From Strongylocentrotus purpuratus (Eukaryota > Echinodermata > Echinoidea > Camarodonta > Strongylocentrotidae), in the NCBI RefSeq assembly GCF_000002235.5, contig NW_022145609.1, positions 4,967,214-5,031,213 of the forward strand: DNA of 64,000 nucleotides. The letters run 5' to 3'. The stretch's first letter is position 1. Each line of letters starts with the position of its first letter. Positions 51,001 to 57,000 of this stretch are shown here, one piece after another. Both the position numbers and the translations under genes were made by a program. The notes under the pieces were generated by a model that was not told the DNA's origin, did no database searches, and worked only from the letters and a program-made list of their open reading frames with translations.

Positions 51001-54000
51001 TACCAATTCTCAGAACATACATGCAGGCAGATGACACATCCACCAAGCATGTTGGCAATGGGTTGTATCATCAAAGAGGAGTCGGAGCAAAGGAGAGGGA
51101 GGTGGGGGAGTGTATTATAGAGGGAGGGGAATGGGATTTCATTTTAAAGGTAATATCTGTTTTCATTCTCCTCATCCTTAACACCATCACCATCAGCGTT
51201 ATCATCACCATCATCACCATCATCATCACCATCATCATCCCCATCACCCCATCATCATCTCCATCACCCCCACCATCATCATAGACCTCAACATTATTAA
51301 CATCATAGTTTTCATCATCATCATCATTGTTGTTGGTGTCAAAGTCACTGTCATTGTGAGTCTGAATTGTAAAAGTAATTGCATGAAGTCTCATCATCTT
51401 GCTCGAACTCTCAATTTGAATTCTCCACCTTCTTCTCTTCCAATTCTTTATCATCAACCCATCCCTCTTCAGATGACTTCTCATTCTTCATATGGTTTGT
51501 TCGTCCCTTCAATGCTAATTCATACTCTACTTCAATTCTTTTGCATTTCTTTCCATACTTTTCATAAATACAAAGAAAGTTTGTGACTCACTCCATTCGT
51601 TATGTGTGACACCCACACAAGAAGTACTATGTACCATTCACAAAAGAGCTTTCTTCAAACATATTTTGGCATTTTGTTCATTTCTTTTGTACCTCCATCC
51701 TCCTACTCCCCCCCCCCCCCCCAAAAAAAAAAATAAGTCTCTCTCCCTCTGTCTCTCTCTCTCTCTTTCTTTCTCCTCCTTCTCTTCAACCTTTCATTTC
51801 TTTACCTCTCTACAATGATCATAATCTTGCTAGCATTACTCTCGATAACAATTGAAACGGAGAATTGACTGTCAAATATTCCATTACTCCTCCACCCACG
51901 CAACTAGTCATAACCTGTCATGTTTGAGTACCTCATGAAAATAACAAGGCTTCCTCTCTCTCTCTCTTTCATTCTGACGAAACAGGTACCTATACAGAAA
52001 TAGCTAGAGAGTTAGAAAGAGAGGGAGAGAGAGAGATAGAGAAAGAGAGAGAGAGATTGTGACAGAAAAAATATATCTAAGAATGCTGGGGAGAAAGATG
52101 AAGAGTATGACAAGGAGAAAGAATAAAAAAGAGAGAAGCAAGAGAGGTTGAAAGGGGGAGACCACAGACACGAATCGCCTCCAGTTACAAACTTGTGCGT
52201 GGTGGATTGTTGGCAGTGCTCCGAAGCCCTACTCGATCCTTTCCTCTCTTCATTTTTTTCTCTCCTTTCGGTCTCACTTTTGGAGATATTAACCCCGGCC
52301 CATCGCCACTGGTGTAATTACTCAATAAGAAATCAATGCGCCTGGAGAGCTTCACGCAAGAAGGGAAGAGAATACTTTCTCGGTCCATTGAAGCAACATT
52401 GCCTTACATAGTAATGGCTCTTATGTAAAATAACAAATCAAGATGCAACCGGAAGCCAGTTGAATTGATTGTCGATGGTTGCATCTATACCTTTGAAATT
52501 GACACAGAAAATGTACCTCCTGTGATACTCCTTGAAAAGTATCAATTTTTCCTCATCACTACATGCCATACCTTTTAACCAACTTCCATGTCTCTTCACT
52601 TCTGAAAGTACATGCATGTTACAAGTGTGAACTATATTTTAAAGAATGTTTGTGTTAAGGTTTAGAGTGGGGGAAAACAAACCATCTAATTCAAGTAGAC
52701 ATTGAAACTTTGATAATTAAGCATTTCTTCCATCAACAGAAAACTATTGATAATCGATATTGTACACACAAAACCTCAGTCCTGAAATACATAAATCATT
52801 GTCAGTTCCAGATAAACTTCATACAGTTTAAAGCTTTTCTGGAATATATATGACATTCGAAAAGGTAGTTTAGAGGGAGTATCTTCAGTGAAATTTAAAG
52901 ATACTTAAAGATTAAAGATATTTAAAGTTTAGGTAACTCAATACTACATTCAACTGTACAAGAAAGGACTTTATAGTTTTCATGTGAATAAATGGAGATA
53001 ATATTGCACTTCTTCTTGACTACAGACCATGAATAGAATTGCCTTGTTTCAATATTTGAATAGCAACTAGATCTAGCTTTTTGGAGTCATTATTTAATTC
53101 TACATCTGAATAATTCCTTTAATCAAACATCTACACCTAATCTATTTCATGACCATTATGGCCATTTACTAAAGGCCCTTTACAAATACATCTGGGCCCC
53201 GTCTAATAAAGAGTTGATATCGATCGCAACTTATTGATATCAATCGCAACAATGTTCATAAGAGATAGGAAACTGCAAACTTGCGATTGATTGGAGGACT
53301 TGCGATTGATTTGGATCAATCGTAACTCTTTATAAGGCAGGGCCGAGGATTTATCCAAAGCTATTCTAAGCTTCCCCAAAGCATGAAGCAAAAGCTTGAA
53401 CCAATTCATCCAGCATACGCATCCAATCTTAGCAGTTGTCATATCGGAATCGTTAAAACCACCCCTGACCAGCCTGGAGCAAAACGTGAAGATAAATCTG
53501 GTATTATACTGCGATGCTGGCATCAGGGATGTCGATTGCTGATTTGTATTAAGAGGAGTGACGAAGATGAACCAGTAGTAATTAAGGAATTATGAGAGTA
53601 CAGAGGGGTTCCGAGGGCATATTAACACCGATATAGCTAGCAGTCGTGTAGAAATGTGCAATCTCCATACATGATTAGAAAACCGTCCTGTTTTTAATTG
53701 TTTATCGGTGGATGAGAATCATCCCGGCAGGATCAACTGTCATTCCCAAAGCACAAATAAAACTTTTAACTTTTGATTGCTTCTAGCAGAAGTCCCTCAG
53801 CTGTATTTGACAACAAATTCAAAATCTCAATCATGTTTTCATCTATCAGTCTACCAATATCATATCATATTCTTCTTTATGAATCATATTATGAATCATT
53901 TTTAAATTATATCTATTATTTGTTGTATGAATACATATTTTAGGGATTATGTCATGATGATATCAATATTTCAATGAATGGCATATCTTGTAGGAATCAC

Positions 54001-57000
54001 CTTGGGGCATCATTAAAGTATAATACCTTGGAATATCTTAGATCATTGTCTGCCTTTGTAAATGATTCTAAAGATAAAATATGACTGCATATTTTCATAT
54101 GTTCATGTTTAAGCTAATCAAGTTTATCAGTTTCAAAAATATAATTATAAGTAGAACATGTGATTATCCTCAATAGATTTGCACAGAATTTCGACTTGTA
54201 ACTGTAGCCAACCCCACACCCCCCCCCCCCCCCCTCCTCACTAAACAAAAAAGGAACTTTGTGAGATTGCCTGTGAGAATTTTTTGTAATAAAGCTTTTA
54301 TGGCTTAGGAAAATGCATTAGTTGACTATTATATTTCTCCTTTTCAATTCAAATCAAGGTTGCCGTCTTCAGAGATAAATCCATTAACTGTAAATCCATA
54401 TAAATCAATATACAATGTATTTGCGCCGCTTTCATTGACATCATATATATTACAACTTCTGGATTTAGATTTCTGAAGCCCCAAAATACACTATTATGTT
54501 CAAGTAATGAATGAAATATGAAATATTTAAGGTACTATTTCACATTTGAAAATAAATATTGCAAAATAAGTCCAAAGGCAAAGGATGATGGGAAGCAAGA
54601 TTGTATGAAATAATGTATCAACGAAATATGAATTGAAATGATACTCCTCTAGTTATGATGGCATGTATGCATATGACTTGGGGTTACATGTACATGTACT
54701 CATATCACGGTACAAATACAATTCTTATTGAGAGTTAACATTAATTTTCCCCTCATATAACATTGATCACTTTCCTGTCAAATTTCAGGTTTATTTCTTT
54801 TCACAGTCTAACTATATGGCAAATCAATGAAATATTAATCTACTTTTATGGTCAGTGTAAAAATTTTAATAGGACTTTCATAACTCAGAGAACTATTGTT
54901 GACAAAACTTCTTTCCTTTGTGGGTTGGTCAAGGGTTAGAAACCAGAAGAAGAAAACTTAAAAGATAAAGGATATAAATGGGTCAACGATGAAAAAGGGA
55001 ATATATTTTGCGGTCTGATAGCAAACACAAGGTCAGTAGCACTGGGTTGAATACCATGGGGGTCATTTTCTTACAATCAGTGGTCAATTTCTTGACCAAA
55101 AGGTGGATTTATTAGGCCATCAACCCCTTTCTATAATCCCAGAGTCTCATACTTGATCAGTTCACTATTCACTGCTACTTTATATACCGGGTAATAATAA
55201 TCTACAACCCAAATTGAACAAATGTTTATAATGATATTATTATGCGTGATAAAATGGTGTAACTTTCATAGAATGAAGCAACTCATGAGAGGAAAGCGTG
55301 CAGGAAGAAAAAGACAACACAAAAGATCAAATTAATGATCCAAACGAGGGATCAACTCGAATCAAAACAAGTCACAAAAAAGTAGTTGTCCCCCTGGCCA
55401 TAATAAGAAGTAATATTATCCTGTGTATTCAAAATCTATACATATATATTACTCTTTATAAAGGTAAGCAGAAAGTAGACCACTAAATAAGAATTTGACA
55501 TTTTGAAAATCATTTTCTGTTTTCTTTCAATAATGATCTCTAGCTTTATGTTCAATATTTTGAACAATGATATTTGTTGTTATGTCAGCTAGTGATTCAC
55601 AAATCTTCTCTTGGTCTACACCCTTTTCATGTCATTTTTCTTGAAATTGTATCAGACCTCTTCCAGATATTTGATAGGTAATTATAGGTGACTGCTTCAT
55701 ACAAAATAAAACCCTTTCTTACTCCTGTCCACCACAATATAGTTATCATATATGTGAGATCAGATCTCACAATTATCTTCAAATATTTGTGGTCTAGACA
55801 CTTTGGTGGACCTTTACACAAAATTCAATAGGTCAAATCTACCCCTCTGTATGCCATGGTATCTATCCCTTTCACAGGAGATAAAGATCAAAATCACGCG
55901 ATGGTATGGGAGATACCAAATAGACTGAAATGGATATCAATTTGTTTTCAAGATGGAAGACATTCATCTCCATACAAATGAAAAATATTGATTCTCACAC
56001 AAAAATAGAAGCAAGCGGATGATATATCTATGAGTGCATCACGCAAGTCCTCAGCAATAATACTACGGCAACTCATATTTCTGGCTATTACTGATATAGG
56101 TTAAGGTTTGTTCAGATATGGCACGGTAGACCGCCGTTAAAAAGCTGCCGCTGTTGTTTTACATATAAAATGAATGGCAATCACATGCAACAAAGGACTT
56201 GTGCATATTCACTGAGTTCTGTGTTAAAAGATTTTAAAATGAGAAGTATATTACACTTCACATCATCATTTAAAAAAAACGCAGCGATTTTGCCGCAACA
56301 TATCTGAACAGGCCTTTAGAATTTGTTCTGACATCTCTGACTTACCCTCTATACCTGCTCATGGCATTGATTGAATGAAAAGTGAGAAAGGGGCAAAATA
56401 TTAGGGTCATTTCAAGGGGGTAAGGAGGGGGGGGGGGGCTAAATATGCTACAATCACTGGATTAATCTGATAATGATCAGCAATAAAAAATTGATTGGTA
56501 TCAATATAACACTCTAAAGATAATGGAAAGAACCATTGTGATATAATATGATATGCCAGACAATGATCATCATTATCTAGTCATGACCTCACAAAGAACT
56601 TTACTATATGCTACTTATTGGTGAAAAAGATTTGGCAATCCATTTATTCCAAAACATAACCTGTCTGGACAAATACTTTAAAGATATTCAATGAAGCAAC
56701 TGTATTTGTGTTCCTACTTAGACCCAGACAAAGCAAACCATTTCCTGACCGTACGTGACCAGGAAAGCAATCCGCTATACAATCCTTCAATTGGCAACAT
56801 GATAAAAAAGTTCAACCTTTCCATACAAATTGGGATTTTCTTATAAAGGACTTCATGATATAGTTTCTGTTTATATAAACTCATTGTCTACATATTGTTC
56901 AGATTAATGACCTTTCAATTAAAATGTAGTCATGGAAAGAAAAGAAACAGTGTTGCCAATTTGAGTTGATCAATTAACCACTTTTTAACTTTCCGTCCTG

